64,000 bases of DNA from Botryosphaeria dothidea. Lineage: Eukaryota; Ascomycota; Dothideomycetes; Botryosphaeriales; Botryosphaeriaceae. This document shows, piece after piece, positions 34,741 to 45,691 of the stretch (position 1 is its first letter; the number at the start of each line of letters is the position of its first letter). Where the stretch lies: assembly GCA_011503125.2 (NCBI GenBank), contig WWBZ02000082.1, positions 1,550,001 to 1,614,000 of the forward strand, written 5' to 3'. The notes beneath the pieces are model-generated. The model searched no databases. It saw only the letters and a program-made list of their open reading frames with translations, and was not told the origin of the DNA. The position numbers and the translations under genes were made by a program.

Positions 34741-35654
34741 CCATGTTTCGACTAGGCCTCGGGAACTTTGGTATAGTTACGTGTTACGTGTAGATGTACA
34801 GTAGATAGTCAAAGACACGATTATTTGTTATGTTTAGGTCCTGGGTAGAGGTGAGGTCGAGGCGCGCGTCTCAGAACTGTGGCTTATTTTCCCTTCTGAT
34901 CAAGCCCTTTCATTGATGGATGCATGTGGGTATATCTGCAGTCAAGGTGTAGACATTACTACTTGTATCAGGCGTTGTTTGGTATGCCGGAGATGAGCCG
35001 AGCGAGTTTTTCAGGAAACGAACTACAAAGAAGACCCGGTCAACCTCATTCTGCTCCTGCATATCACTCAGCTTCCGTGCTTTTCGAGTGTATTAATACT
35101 AAAGTATTTACACGTGATCTTTCACAGAATCCGTGTGGAGAACGATTCTGGTTGTGCGTAAGAAACTTCGTGATCACAGCTTGCTCAGTCTCCACTTTGG
35201 TCTTGCGTTCCTTTTCCATTCAACATACGCTACTTCTCACGTCTTGACCCGATGCCGCGGAGGTTCCTTTCTTCTTTTCTCCAACAATCTCTGGATTTCT
35301 ATTGGCAATTTTTTTTCTCCTCTGCAACTGTCCTAAAATTTCCTCCATCCTTTGTCATACCGTTCGCTAGCCGCCATTCCGTAGTTACCCGGATCATCAG
35401 GGCCAAAGTCAATCACCGCCATCACACCTGCTGTGATCGCCATCCAAGCTTTGGAGAAACTATAGAGAGAGTTACTAACGTTTTCTTTTCATAGAGGTGC
35501 TTTGCGCGTTCTCCTCACCCTCAAAAACGAGCGCATCCAACGCTTGAATCCGCAGATAGAAAAAATTAACCCACTGCGGGCGCCCTTCCTTGCGCAAATC
35601 TGATCGCAAAACCTTGCGTGGATAGTCAGAGTCAGTTGCGCCACCCAGACCAGG
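34741..35654. other. intergenic region, ARP10 3' flank and RPC17 promoter
   Basis: About 0.9 kb, AT-rich, on the same strand as both flanking genes. Poly-T and CT tracts at 35300-35340 and 35480-35500 suit the promoter of the next gene. No RNA gene recognised. Confidence 0.55.
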
Positions 35655-36265
35655 ATGAAGGTCATCGAAAAGCAATCTTCGGTTCTCACCAACTGGGAGG
35701 TCCTGAACATCGTCCGCGAGCAAAAGGCCGAATATGACGGCAGCGACGGCACCAGCCGCACTCGGCCCATGCCTAGCAACCTGAACCGGATTCTCACCGA
35801 CGTAAGTTGTGACTCAAGGCAACATCTTCCCCCATATTGCTCATCAAAATGCCACAGGTCGAAGCTCAGCTCACAGAAAAATCATCCCCGCTCGCTGGCC
35901 AGCACAAGTACCGCAGCGAAGCCATACGCGCACTCTACGTCAAGACGCGCGAGGCTGGCTTCGAAATCGAGAAGGCCGAGATGCTCATGATCTTCAATCT
36001 GCGGCCCAAGTCGCTTGCTGAGCTCGATACCATCATGGAGGAGCTCGACAGCCGTTATGACGAGGCGAAGCAGGAGGAGCTGCTAGCCATTGTCAAGGAG
36101 TGTTTGGGACCGCTGGACGACGGCGAGCAGGAGCCGCCGCAGGACGAGAAAAATACGGACTGGAAGCACGACAGGCACAGGGCCGCTGGCGCAGATATAG
36201 GACTGAACGGGGAGAAGCTCGATAAGGCTATGGCGGATGTAAGCCTGACGGAGAATGGGGCATAG
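35655..36265 (+). CDS. RPC17: RNA polymerase III subunit Rpc17 (C17)
   Basis: Rpb4-like subunit of RNA polymerase III that pairs with C25 to form the stalk needed for initiation. Two exons, 35655-35801 and 35858-36265, 184 aa. The N-terminus MKVIEKQSSVLTNWEVLNIV is the typical C17 start, followed by the helical Rpb4/HRDC-like domain with MIFNLRPKSLAELDTIMEEL (about residues 86-105). The C-terminal 50 residues are acidic then polar (EQEPPQDEKNTDWKHDRHR), a variable tail. It converges with COG8, with about 95 bp between the stops. Confidence 0.92.
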
Positions 36266-36359
36266 TAAAAGAGAAGTCGGTGCTTGGGTGGAGTTCGATG
36301 AATTCGACAAATTAAATGCTTCTTCATTGGGAGCGTCATAAGGTATTATTTCTATTCTC

Positions 36360-37835
36360 TTAGCTGGAAACAGAAGCTGTCCGGCCTGAGCCAACACCGC
36401 TCGCGAGCAGTTCCAGCCTGCTGGCCTGGATGCGGTGCTTCTTCATTACCTCCACCCACTCTTCTTCGCTGTCGTCATCCTCATCCTCATCCTCACCCTC
36501 GTCCAATTCATCTTTTAGTAATGCAAGCATCATTCCAAAATCCCCTCCTAATCGACCCAAACTTCCTGCGCAGTACAAGACCTGAGTCAATAGGCTATCT
36601 CTCGAAGCTCGGTCCTGCACGTTCGGCAAGTATTTCCATAATGTCTCGGCCAAGAGTTCTATGAGGTGTTGTGGGAATGTTGCCAGAGCCGAAGGTAACG
36701 GCTGTAGTGTGTCATCATCATTCGCACGTGTAGGTGACTTCACACCTGAAGCCAGATCACTGCTGTCGTCTCCCGCCGACCCTGGGGCCGGCAAGGCTGA
36801 GGGAAATATGCTCTTGTACATGGAGATGATCGCGAAACTCTGCTCACGGAAAATCTCGATGTAGCGTTTCAAATAGCGTTCCGTCTGCTGCCCACCAGCC
36901 CAGTTGTCTCTGCCTTTCTCGCCATTCGACCGCCTGGCAGCTTCTTGGTCTGCCAGCTCTCGCAGCGGATCTAGCGCGTCAAGCGTACTCAGCAGATTCG
37001 CCAGACGGCAAACTAGGAACAGCGAGCCCAAAGCTCCTTCATTGCCCCCGATGCTCGTGCTTTTCTGATTATAATTCCACGCCTGGTCCAGCTCCGGGGC
37101 AATGCGCCTCAGCCACCCGATTGTTCTCATAGCTCCTGCAAGTTTGATTCCCTGGCTCTGAAGACTAGTGATCAAATTTGTCGCCATGCCCTTCATCTCC
37201 TGCTCCGCCTGTGTGGAGATTTCCGTGACCAAGCCGACGTTCGGGTACAGCGCGTGGAGTCGCTTAATGTGGGCGTGCAGATCTAGCGCGGATGCGTAGT
37301 TGGCATTGCTCAAGCCGGATGTGGCCGCGATTCCTGCGCCGTGGGTCGCACCGCCTGAAGATGATATGGCGGATGACAGCAGAGTTGGTAGTTCGAGGAC
37401 ATCTGCCACGCGATCGACATTGCGGGCTAGTAGCATGGCCTTGCGCCGACGATCAAGGATGGCATTCTCGCCGGAACGGCTGTAGGTCTTCTCGAAGAGT
37501 GTGCTAGCGGTTTCAAGCTCGGGCAGGGCATCTTGTAGCTCAGCAGCATGCTTTGCAAATTGAGGAAGGGAGGACGAGAGACTGTTAAGGCTGGCGGTCG
37601 AGGCGATGATTGACTTGTGGGAGCGCTTGGAGAGGGCCTGAAGGCTGCGGACGGTGGAGGCGGAGGATTGCACGAGCGACTGCGGTTCGGAGGAGCTCAG
37701 CGACGACAGGGACAGCGTGGCCAGGCGGTTGAGATAGCTCTGGGTAGCGGGGTCGCTGGGCGACGGAACGGGCCTGGAGGAGGCATCTTGAGCGTCAAAG
37801 TAGGGTGTAAGTAGGTCGTACAGCGGATCGGCCAT
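36360..37835 (-). CDS. COG8: conserved oligomeric Golgi complex subunit 8 (Dor1)
   Basis: Cog8/Dor1-family subunit of the COG tether for retrograde vesicle transport within the Golgi. One exon, 491 aa. Seen: MADPLYDLLTPYFDAQDASS, then SYLNRLATLSLSSLSSSEP, QALSKRSHKSIIASTASLNS (Dor1 N-terminal helical region), AILDRRRKAMLLARNVDRVA with the conserved ELPTLL after it, and the long helical body including RYLKRYIEIFREQSFAIISM. The C-terminal stretch is strongly acidic (ELDEGEDEDEDDDSEEEWVE) before a final basic segment. No signal peptide or membrane span, as expected for a peripheral complex. It diverges from the UBE2O-like gene, 388 bp between starts. Confidence 0.9.
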   Translation of the reverse strand: MADPLYDLLTPYFDAQDASSRPVPSPSDPATQSYLNRLATLSLSSLSSSEPQSLVQSSASTVRSLQALSKRSHKSIIASTASLNSLSSSLPQFAKHAAELQDALPELETASTLFEKTYSRSGENAILDRRRKAMLLARNVDRVADVLELPTLLSSAISSSGGATHGAGIAATSGLSNANYASALDLHAHIKRLHALYPNVGLVTEISTQAEQEMKGMATNLITSLQSQGIKLAGAMRTIGWLRRIAPELDQAWNYNQKSTSIGGNEGALGSLFLVCRLANLLSTLDALDPLRELADQEAARRSNGEKGRDNWAGGQQTERYLKRYIEIFREQSFAIISMYKSIFPSALPAPGSAGDDSSDLASGVKSPTRANDDDTLQPLPSALATFPQHLIELLAETLWKYLPNVQDRASRDSLLTQVLYCAGSLGRLGGDFGMMLALLKDELDEGEDEDEDDDSEEEWVEVMKKHRIQASRLELLASGVGSGRTASVSS

Positions 37836-38223
37836 GGTGGCCAGCGAACACGATGGTGGTGAAGCTTCTCTAGCGGTTGACGCAGGAAACGGAGCTGTCG
37901 CGACTCGGAGCGTCGGAGCGCGGAGCGGCCAGAACTACATGTGATTGGGAATTTCTTGTGCTACATTTGGCGCGCCGACGTCGAGTGCACACAAGGATCC
38001 TCTCGCTCCGTGGGCAACCTCGCTGCTGCGATCCCTTCTTCTGCTCCTTCCCGGAGTCGCCCCTCCTGCCTGTTGCGCCAACGCCGGCGACACCCTCGCC
38101 CTCGACGGCCCTCCTGCCCGCCGCGTTCGCGCATCGCATCCGAGTACCCCACCATCCTTGCCGCTCGCCGCTCGCCGCATCCCACCGGTCCCTCACGCCC
38201 GCGCCGCGTGCTCGCCGCCCAAC
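37836..38223. promoter_or_regulatory. bidirectional promoter COG8 / UBE2O-like
   Basis: 388 bp between divergent starts, GC-rich with CT- and CGCC-rich runs on the plus-strand side. No TATA box seen. Confidence 0.5.
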
Positions 38224-41200
38224 ATGCCGGCTCAAACGGTAAACGACGCTGCACACCCGGCTGCCGACCCAGTCATGGCTGAGAAGAGACAGATCTGTGT
38301 CGAGGACACCGTGCACCTCAAGAGCAAGCAGTGGCTGATCGGAGTAGTGGATGTGAGTAATCTTTCCGCAGTCGCTTTTGTTGAGACTCACTGACCGCAA
38401 TCAGAGAACAAACCACGATGTACGCTCGCCCCAACCCTCCGAACCGCAAGCGCGGGCCTATCTTTCGGCCGCAACCCTTCGTTTGGCCCTTCTGGGGTTC
38501 TGACTTTAGCCTTCGCAGGTCGACACGCACGAGCCCGATCCCCAGCGCGAGTACAGTCTTGAAATACAGAAGCATGCCTCGGTCCAAAGGGGAAAATTTG
38601 AGGCTTTTCTGAGAAATGGCATCGTATGGGAACCATTCAGAATGAGGAAATGGACGGTGGGCTGACGTGTGAGACAGCCTCCTCGCGGAACAGTTCTTGT
38701 ATCATGGCAGACCGACTTCACAACTGAGCTTGTGCCGGAGTCAGAGCTGGCGCTTGTCGATCGGAACTTCTTCGTCGGGGACGTGGTAAAGCGAGATGCA
38801 AACAGCCCCATGAGCGGTACGGTGATTGGTACCAAGCTCGAGGTCACCATAGCCCCCATCCGTATGTGGCCCGAAGTCGAGTCGATTCGCAGCCATGTTA
38901 GCTATGAGAAACTCATAGGCGATGATACGACCAATGCACCTCGCTCCATGATCCCCGCTGAGGAACTGGAGACGATCAGGCAATATCCAGAAGGCGCTCT
39001 TATCATATATGACAATTGGATCGGCAGAATAGACGATGCTTATGACGAGATCACGCTCCGACTCAGCAACGGCACCGTCGTCGTTCCCGAGAACAGCGAC
39101 GAGCTCACTCCCATTGACCCTAGATTGGAACGGCACGAGATCGGAGATTACGTGAAGGTCAAGAAAGGTAACTTACGCAGGGGTCGCTGGGTTTTCGGAG
39201 CTTTCAACCCCAACGTTGAACCAGGAGGAGTCGTCATCGACGTCCGGACCACTTCCATCAGTGTTCAATGGCTCAGTCGAAGACTAGGAGGTCCTCCGGC
39301 CATGCCTGGATCGTTCCCATCAGAGCCTCCGATCGAACTTGGTGTGGACGAGCTCGAGAGCGGCAAGGTCACAGTCTACGACAATATGAAGAAACCAGCA
39401 TCGTCGTCGACCTCTCCGTCTTCTACGGCCGCCATAAGGTCGTCTCCCGAACTCACTCCTGGTCAACGGGTTCGGTTTAAGGATCCTACAGGAGCCTGCG
39501 TGAAGTATGCTCCGTATGTCAAGAAAAGGCCGAGGACGGAAACGCTCGGGTATGACACGAACATTTTCACCGTCCAGACTACCAAGACGACCGTTATTAC
39601 CCAGTGGCAAGACTTGTCCATTACTGAAGACAGCGCTGTCGGATTACTTCCGGATCCCAACGTCGACGATGAGGATGAGGTCTGGCCCGGAGAGGTTGTT
39701 TGCACCAACGAAAAGAAGGCGAAGGAGCCCAATGATCAAACAGAGTGGTTCGTTGAGCCGGCAAGAGTTGGTGTAGTTCAGACTGTGCAGGGCAAGGACC
39801 GGATGGCAACAGTGAAATGGTTCCCGGACGCATCGGTCAAATTCGTCGAAAACGATCTACTTCCCGAATCTAAGACTGGAGTTGCTTCAGGCACGGAAGA
39901 GAAGGTCAGCCTATACGACATTCACACCACCGCATCGCTGAACCGCAGGCGGGGTGACTATGTCATCGTTATCGAAAGTTCCTTGGCTGGTGATGGCATT
40001 CTTGCCGGTGATGTAGACTGGTTTGGAGAGGTCGTTGATCTCGGACTTGACGGACAGCTCACCGTGCGGCTAGGAGCCGCCAACCCAGTCCGTGATATCA
40101 AGGTTCCATTCGAGGGCGTCATCCTTGCCTATAACGCTGATGTCGACCCCGAGGCCGGGCCTCACGACCATCTGGAGGATACCATGTCGGAGGACGAAGA
40201 TTACGACGACGACATGGATGACGAGAGTATACTGGACGATGCTGACAACTACCTGAACATGTGGTATGAGTACATGGGTCCAGACGGTCGGAGGATAAGA
40301 GTGGATGAGGACAATGATGAGGATGATTGGGCGACAGAGGATGAAGACGAAATTGAGGATGAGTCATCGGCGGAAGACAACGATGTGTCCATGGAAGATG
40401 CAGGAGCGGTCGACACTTCGAAGACAACACCAGAGGCACAATCATCCGCACAATCGCTTGACAAACCCTTTTCAAGCGAAAACAATCAATCCAGCAGTGC
40501 AGGCGAAGGCCCTTCGGAGAGCAAGACATCCGAGCCATTCTCATTCGCTGATTACCCAGATGCACCTGCAGCATTTGCAATCCTTGAGGATACCCCACCG
40601 GAAGACCACCACTTCATCAGATCAGCCCAAGGTGAGGCTTCACAACAGCGGCTGCGTAGGATCCAGAAGGAGCATAAGATCCTCGGTTCATCACTGCCGC
40701 CCGGAATCCTAGTCCGCACATGGGAGTCCAGGCTAGACCTTCTTCGTGTTCTGATAGTCGGGCCGGAGGACACGCCTTACGAGTATGCACCATTTCTGGT
40801 TGATTTCCACCTAGGGCCCAACTTCCCCTCCTCGCCACCCGAAGCATTTTTCCACAGCTGGACCGGCGGACTAGGCCCAGTAAACCCTAACTTGTACGAG
40901 GACGGAAAGATCTGTCTAAGCCTTCTGGGCACTTGGCATGCGGATGAGAGGAATGAGAACTGGAGCCAGGCAAAGAGTACTATTCTGCAAGTGCTTGTCT
41001 CGTTGATGGGCTTGGTACTGGTCAGAGAGCCCTATTACAGTAAGTTTTCTCTTTAGACATGGGCTCAAGAATACGGATAATGATATCAGTGACAGACGAG
41101 GCTGGCTACGAAGTGCGACAAGGTACGGAGGAGACGACGCTATCTTCTGCACTGTACTCGGAGAAAGCGTACTTCCGTGCACGTGGATTTATCATGCACG

Positions 41201-41433
41201 GCCTTACGCATGTGCCAGCGCCATTCGAGGAGGAGATACAGTGGTTGTACCGCAAAGACGGCGGCCCAAAGCTACTGGGCAAGGCAATTGATGCTGCGAA
41301 GGATATCATTGAGCGTAGCGAGCAGGATAGTGGAGAGAAGAGGGATGGGCTGAGGAACATCAGCAAAGGAGCTATCATTCCACTCAAGCGTCAATTGGCG
41401 GGTCTGGAGCGGTTTGTGCAGGGCGATGAGTAG
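38224..41433 (+). CDS. UBE2O: UBE2O-like E2/E3 hybrid ubiquitin-conjugating enzyme
   Basis: Large ubiquitin-conjugating enzyme of the UBE2O type (E2 and E3 in one chain), 982 aa. Exons: 38224-38352, 38405-38419 (a 15-base microexon coding RTNHD), 38519-38623, 38678-41039, 41096-41433. The microexon is needed to join GVVD to [17 protein letters not shown] in frame. SH3-like CR domains occupy the N-terminal half (KGTVLVSW-like segment, [35 protein letters not shown]). A very acidic stretch follows (about residues 580-655), then the UBC domain: [37 protein letters not shown], and the active site [11 protein letters not shown] with Cys at about 829. The last intron acceptor was set at 41095, which yields the family sequence YYNEAGYEVR; a nearby AG at 41089 also keeps frame and would add MTD. 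Confidence 0.92.
38405..38419 (+). other. 15-nt microexon of the UBE2O-like gene
   Basis: AGAACAAACCACGAT, phase 0 on both sides, between a CAG acceptor (38404) and a GTACGC donor (38420). Skipping it keeps frame and would remove five residues. Confidence 0.75.
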
Positions 41434-42026
41434 ACGAGGTCTTAAAAAAGCATTGAAGGAGTTTACGACAGGAGTTCAGGGCATGGTTGGCATTGGAGGC
41501 CTGGCATCTGGCTTGAGCACGGTTTTGTTTAGTGGCGCGGGAGGCTCATTGTACATCAAATGCTACAGGTAGATCTCAACCCAAAAAGACGGCTTGTAAA
41601 TCTCGGAGCAAAGTCTTTGGACCCTTGCTGCGGATCGAAGAATGCTGGCAGACGGCTGCAAGTGATCCGCGGATCTCAAGGGGCGGCACGCGGGTTGCGC
41701 CCTTGTCTCCCGCCAATTGGTGTGGGGCAGCAGGGCGGGCTAGCGCGCTAGGGACGGGGCGCATCCGCCGGCAGCTGGCGCAGCAGCGTGATCGGCAGCT
41801 GAGAGGGCGCCCCGACCTGGAACGACGGCCGTCGAACAAAGCTCACTTGCGAACTTCACACAGCAAACTCAGCCGCCGCCTGTCCTGCCCTCTCGCTCTC
41901 CAGACTCCGCTGTCGCGCCCTCAATCTTTCTGTTCAGACTTCGGCCGCCTGTCGCCAGTGCTCCGCCGCCGCATTGCCTGAGCCTGCTACCGTCCTCAGC
42001 TGAGCAGCCCGCTCCGCTCCCCCGTC
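41434..42026. promoter_or_regulatory. intergenic region upstream of the EAF-like gene
   Basis: About 590 bp on the same strand as its neighbours. The right third is pyrimidine-rich (ctctcgctctccagactccgc and similar), fitting a core promoter. An ORF spanning 41532-41981 is Arg/Ser-rich and not convincing. Confidence 0.5.
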
Positions 42027-43742
42027 ATGGCCTCACCCCAGGCCGCGGAGGCGTCGGTCTCCCTCAACCTCAACCCCCACCAAAACACCCGCTACACGAT
42101 CAAGCTCAGCGATCGCGTCACCAACCCTTCTCCGAGCCACTCTCACTATAAGACCGTTAAGTTCAACCACAAGCCGAAGGCGACGGGCAAGGTGCGCACC
42201 ACGACGGTGAAGCCGACTTCAACGGACGACAACCAGTTCAACCTGAGCATCAGAGACAAGGAATCCGCAAAGTCCACGAAAGCAAGCACCTATGAGTACA
42301 CCGGTCAGCGCAGGGAGCTGAAGAAGACGTACGTGCTGCTCTTCGATCAGGCCAACCAGACCGCCACGCTCGAGCCGCTTGAAGAAACATACGCCTTCAA
42401 TTTGAAGAGCGCACCATGGGAGAAAGACGCTGCAAAGCTGGCCGAGCAGTATCAGCAGGTGAGGCCGCGCAGGGAGAAGCCGGACAGACAGCTCGACGCC
42501 GCCAATGACGATGCCGATGACCTCTTCTCCGACGGTTCCGAAACCCCGCGCAGCCTGAATGAGAGCATGTTCGGTGACGGACCCAGCGACGAAGAACCAG
42601 AAGAGGGCAATCCATTCGACTTCAGGAACTTTCTCAAAGACGCGGAACAGAGCGAGGGCTTTGCGTCGCCTTACAGCCAGTCAGGAACCCCGCTCCGTAC
42701 CACGACAACATCTAGCAATGCGGCTACTGCTACCACCACAACCACCGCACCTGCTCGCTCCACCCCACTACAACAATCCGAACGCCCCAAAGCAAAACAA
42801 ACTCTGAAGCCCGCACCCAAACCAGCCGTCAAGCAGCAGCAGACAAGCACAACAGCGTCGCGCAAGCGCAAGAGCCCAGACCCCGAACAGCCCGCGGCCA
42901 AGCCCAAGGACAAGGCCACCACCAGCACCACCACCACCAGCTCAGCCACCGCAACGGCGACAAAGCCACAACCAACCCCGGCCATCCGCCTGGACCGCCG
43001 CGCGTCCGCGCGCCCGATCGACTCGGCGCTGTCCACGTCCACGCCCGCGGCGGCGCCGTCGACGCAATCGTCGAGCAAGACGTCGAGCCGCACCTCGCGC
43101 GAGCCGACGCCGGACGACGAAGACGACGACGACGACGACGCCTTTGGCGGACTGGAGATCGACTGGGGCAGCTCCGACAAGTCGGCCGGCGGCCGCGGGC
43201 GGCCGCGCCGCAGCATCGCGCTGGCGTTCGAGCAGGGCGTGACGGGCGACGGGCCGGTGTCGCTGCGCAGCGCGGCCGACTCGGCGTCGCCCAACAGCCG
43301 CCTGCACACGCCCAGCATGCGGGCGACCACCAAGCACGCGCCGGACGTCATCGAATTCGGCGCCGGCGACGAGGACGACGAGGATGACGAGGACGAGGAC
43401 GAGCGTCCCGGCCACCACCTTGCCCACTCGCACGAGCAGGTCGACGAGGACGAGGACGAGGAGGAGCAGGAGGACGACGACGGGTACGCAGAGGACGACG
43501 AAGACGCCGACGGGGATGTCGATCCCCTGACGCTCGGCAGCCCCGCGGCGGACACTCTGCAGCAGAGCAACCAGCAGCAGCAGGTCGAGCTGGGTGAAGG
43601 AGAGGAAGATGAAGATGACGATGATGGCGGGGATAACTTCGAAGACGATTTCGAGGAGCAGATGGCACAGGCGCTGGCGTCGGCGGCGGAGGAGGACGTC
43701 GTGCAGCACGAGGAGAGCGAGGAGGAGAGTGAGGAGGAGTAG
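42027..43742 (+). CDS. EAF-type RNA polymerase II elongation factor
   Basis: Protein with an ELL-associated factor (EAF) N-terminal domain; EAF partners ELL to stimulate RNA polymerase II elongation. One exon, 571 aa. The EAF domain spans about residues 15-135: the RYTIKLSDRV strand, HYKTVKFNHKPKA, DNQFNLSIRDKE, YEYTGQRRELKKTYVLLFDQ and LEPLEETYAFNLKSAPWEKD. The rest is low complexity: Thr/Ala/Pro-rich (about 210-330), then alternating acidic blocks made of GAC/GAG/GAT codons (43120-43140, 43370-43410, 43440-43520, 43600-43740) that dominate the C-terminus. This acidic tail is much longer than the domain needs and resembles a transactivation segment. Coding is strongly GC-rich, which explains the long antisense frames over it. 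Confidence 0.85.
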   Translation: MASPQAAEASVSLNLNPHQNTRYTIKLSDRVTNPSPSHSHYKTVKFNHKPKATGKVRTTTVKPTSTDDNQFNLSIRDKESAKSTKASTYEYTGQRRELKKTYVLLFDQANQTATLEPLEETYAFNLKSAPWEKDAAKLAEQYQQVRPRREKPDRQLDAANDDADDLFSDGSETPRSLNESMFGDGPSDEEPEEGNPFDFRNFLKDAEQSEGFASPYSQSGTPLRTTTTSSNAATATTTTTAPARSTPLQQSERPKAKQTLKPAPKPAVKQQQTSTTASRKRKSPDPEQPAAKPKDKATTSTTTTSSATATATKPQPTPAIRLDRRASARPIDSALSTSTPAAAPSTQSSSKTSSRTSREPTPDDEDDDDDDAFGGLEIDWGSSDKSAGGRGRPRRSIALAFEQGVTGDGPVSLRSAADSASPNSRLHTPSMRATTKHAPDVIEFGAGDEDDEDDEDEDERPGHHLAHSHEQVDEDEDEEEQEDDDGYAEDDEDADGDVDPLTLGSPAADTLQQSNQQQQVELGEGEEDEDDDDGGDNFEDDFEEQMAQALASAAEEDVVQHEESEEESEEE

Positions 43743-44569
43743 AGTTGGGTGTGTGAGCACACTGCAAAATGATCATGCATTTTCTGAATGGGAATGGAGT
43801 TACAACTAAAGACGGGTATCAAATGGGTTTAGTTGGGGGTGGGGTTCAGTAGAACCTGAAGGGCTTGAATGGCAGGGTTGAAGGAATGAGACCTTGGCCA
43901 CCCTTACTTAGCAAATGAAGCATTTGTCTGGACATTTATTTCGTCAGCAGTTGCGGGGAGTGGAAGCAGTCATCCGGATATGGAATGTTCGAAGACATGG
44001 GTGACATTGGCATCCTGATGACCGCTTCAACTCCTCATGAGTAAATCAATTTTCTTGCAACCACGTCAACGCCAAAGTTTCCTACCTTTGTCACGCAGCA
44101 AGGGTACAGCGTATATGATCATATAAGCGAATAAGGCGTCAAAGTAATCAAAAGCACAGCAGACGGCAACATCATGGAACAAGGGAAGGCAAGGGACACG
44201 AGAGTTGGCATGAACGGACATCGATTTTCTTTTGTGCAAAGAAGTGGGCAACGTTTAAGTACATCCCAAAATCGCCAGCACAGGGCTTTCCCCCAACGCC
44301 TGTGACAACGTTGGATATCTTTCCCTCATGAGCACCGGACGACTGTTCTTCCCGCATGTGAATAAGAAAAAAAAGATTCCAACCCAGCCGCATAGACAAG
44401 CTTCCGTGCGAAAGATCTTTGTGAGATGCGTTGTTTTGTTCGACTCAGGTGACCATTCTTTGAATTTTTTTGAATACACACTCCACCGAGGCGCAAGGTG
44501 ACTGACTCCTGTTTATCTTTTTTGCCTTGATCATCCTCTCCTGGTATCGCGCTTTTCCTCCACAGCCGC
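43743..44569. other. convergent intergenic region, EAF / RPS0
   Basis: About 830 bp, AT-richer than the genes, holding both 3' UTRs and a solo hairpin repeat at 43957-44034. No gene or RNA recognised. Confidence 0.55.
43957..44034. repeat. solo hairpin related to the MITE-like family
   Basis: Left arm GGAGTGGAAGCAGTCATCCG at 43957-43976 pairs with a right arm ending TGACCGCTTCAACTCC at 44019-44034 (20 of 24 positions over the full arms), with a loop of about 30 bases. The arm sequence matches the central hairpin of the 23-, 29- and 63-kb elements, but no outer CTAACCG repeats were found. Confidence 0.6.
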
Positions 44570-45691
44570 TTACCACTGGCCCTCAGTGGCGGGGGCAGCG
44601 GTGGTCTCAGCAGACCAACCAGTAGTAGTGGTGGTGGTGGCGGCGGCGGCAGCAGCAGTAGTACCCTCAGGGGCGGCAGTGCTGGCAGCCCAGTCAGCAC
44701 CGTCCTGGTCCCAGGAGGCGCCGGCAGCAACGCCAGTGGTGCCAGAGGCGGCGGCGAAGGCGCCAGCACCAGCGCCGGAAACCTCCCACTCGTTGGTGAA
44801 GCCACCCTCGACGGGGCCAGTGCCGACCTCGTCAGCACCGGGGACCTTAGCCTCTTCGACACCGGCGGAGTCCTTGTTCTCCTCGGCCTCAGGGTCGCGG
44901 TAGAAGTAGAGATCGGTCATGACGTCCCACTCGGTCTCGCGGCTGGCGAGGGTGCCGCGGAGGCGGAGGACCTCACGGGCAAGGAGCCACCAGACGAGAC
45001 CAATGGCGTGACGGCCCTTGTTGTTGGTGGGGATGGCAACGTCGACGAACTCGGTGGGGGAGTCGGTGTCGCAGAGAGCGATGACGGGGATGTTGACGTA
45101 CGAGGCCTCCTTGATGGCCTGGGCATCGGTGCGGGGGTCGGTGACGATGATCAGGCGGGGCTCCTTGAAGGAGCGGGTGATGTAGTTGGTGAAGTTACCG
45201 GGGGTGAAGCGGCCAGCAATGGCGACGGCACCGGTGTGGGCGGCGAACTTCAGGACAGCACGCTGGCCGTAGGGACGAGCGGAGATGACGCAAATGTCGG
45301 CTGGGTTGTCAATGGCGACGATGATGCGGGCAGCGAGGACGATTTTCTCCCTGCGGCGCGCGTCAGAAATACGGATTTTTTGGTTGCGTGTTGTGAAGCT
45401 TCGTGCACGCCCAGTAACGGAAAATTTAGAGCATTTCAAAAAGCCGCGAATGTTCTCGCAATTCCTGACAGCCGCAAATGCCGCGAAACAGGCTCACAAA
45501 AGCACCGGCACTGAGGCTTACCAGGTCTTGCCAATGTTGAGAACATTGATACCATCAGGACGGGTCTTCCAGAGGTAGGGCTCCATGTGGACCTGGAGGT
45601 TCTTGGAGCCGAGGTGGCACTGAGCAGCGAGGAGCATCTCAATGTCCTGGCTGGTGGGCGCGAAGGCCGCGGGGAGGTTGTTGGGAGCCAT
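44570..45691 (-). CDS. RPS0: 40S ribosomal protein S0 (uS2)
   Basis: Cytosolic small-subunit protein uS2, needed for late 20S pre-rRNA maturation. Two exons, 45691-45522 and 45350-44570, 316 aa. The 171-bp intron interrupts TW-EK in the conserved [19 protein letters not shown] segment. Conserved strings: [60 protein letters not shown] and [20 protein letters not shown]. The C-terminal 80 residues are a low-complexity Ala/Thr/Gly-rich extension with Trp ([11 protein letters not shown]) ending EGQW. The intron showed no box C/D signature, so I do not propose a hosted snoRNA. Divergent from the mitochondrial uS15 gene. Confidence 0.97.

Noticed and set aside
42671..43822. 383-codon antisense frame over the EAF-like gene, rich in serine
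   Set aside because: It is the reverse reading of acidic GAC/GAG codon runs, which yields serine and valine repeats without being coding.
45351..45521. snoRNA hosted in the RPS0 intron
   Set aside because: No TGATGA C box paired with a CTGA D box was found; the CTGAC near the 3' end fits a branch site.
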